From Enoplosus armatus (lineage: Eukaryota > Chordata > Actinopteri > Centrarchiformes > Enoplosidae), in assembly GCF_043641665.1 (NCBI RefSeq), contig NC_092184.1, positions 22,457,108 to 22,521,107 of the forward strand: DNA of 64,000 nucleotides. The letters are read 5' to 3'. Made by a program: the position numbers and the translations under genes. Of the stretch, positions 63,761 through 64,000 are shown piece after piece. The stretch's first letter is position 1. Each line of letters begins with the position of its first letter. The notes beneath the pieces were generated by a model. The model had not been told where the DNA came from. It ran no database searches and was given only the letters and a program-made list of their open reading frames with translations.

Positions 63761-64000
63761 GTAACTAACCGCCTTTCATCTTTTTTTTATGTTTCAAAAA
63801 TTAACAGTTTCTTATATTAGAAGACAGCAGGGTTAAAGCTGCATCTATTGCAACACTTTTTAATATGCTTTGGTCACTCCATTAACTGAGACCATGTAGA
63901 TTTGCTTTGTTTGCCCAAAATAAGTCTTTCGGTTAAGGTCAAAGGAAGAAAATAATATGTAATCTTATGTCGAGTTTGCAAGAAATGCTGCTTTTCGAAT
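63761..64000 (+). other. igsf11: start of the next igsf11 intron (runs out of the window)
   Basis: The donor gtaact at 63761 follows the last V-set codon. The remaining 240 bases are AT-rich with no exon-like signal. The exon encoding the C2-type Ig domain is expected further downstream. Confidence 0.85.

Noticed and set aside
1..64000. CRISPR arrays, operons, phage, rRNA or tRNA genes, viral coding remnants
   Set aside because: None seen. Direct repeats here are microsatellites or dispersed eukaryotic elements, and no retroviral or other viral protein motif was recognised.

Overview
The window is vertebrate genomic DNA, most likely from a spiny-rayed (percomorph) teleost. Evidence for this: the genes are split by GT-AG introns, CA/GT dinucleotide microsatellites are very dense, and several dispersed repeats are types I recognise from memory as common in percomorph genomes. 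There is no bacterial-style gene packing, no operon, no CRISPR array, no phage, and no rRNA or tRNA gene that I can see. The species cannot be named from the sequence alone.

Only one gene can be supported. It lies on the plus strand at the right end: two consecutive coding exons (55814-55977 and 63553-63760) encode nearly the whole N-terminal V-set immunoglobulin domain of IGSF11 (BT-IgSF/VSIG3), a homophilic cell-adhesion membrane protein. The two exons are separated by a 7,575-bp intron. They join in frame, with phase 1 entering, phase 0 between, and phase 1 leaving. The signal-peptide exon is not identifiable in the 55.8 kb upstream. The C2 Ig domain, transmembrane segment and cytoplasmic tail lie beyond base 64000. 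IGSF11 genes are known for a very long first intron, so bases 1-55813 are most simply read as intron 1 sequence, possibly with upstream flanking DNA. That is inference.

Layout: 1-55813 is non-coding DNA with about twenty CA/GT, GA, CT, GGAT and CTTT microsatellites and several polypurine/polypyrimidine tracts. It carries an intact non-autonomous hAT-type element (41273-42069) with a perfect 8-bp target duplication and a nested SINE-like fragment. It also holds three of the four copies of a foldback MITE-like family bordered by TTAA, plus a few hairpins and a G-quadruplex motif. 55814-63760 is the igsf11 exon-intron-exon segment, whose intron holds the fourth MITE fragment and a LINE/SINE 3'-tail-like piece. 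63761-64000 is the start of the next intron.

Most long open frames here are by-products of microsatellites (Cys-Val, Thr-His, Lys-Glu-Arg runs) or of CT-rich tracts and are not genes. I did not find a new multi-gene biological system. The most checkable unusual items are the near-perfect long hairpin at 26279-26354, the TTAA foldback family, the hAT insertion, the inverted GT/CA arms at 51402-51629, and the missing first exon of igsf11.
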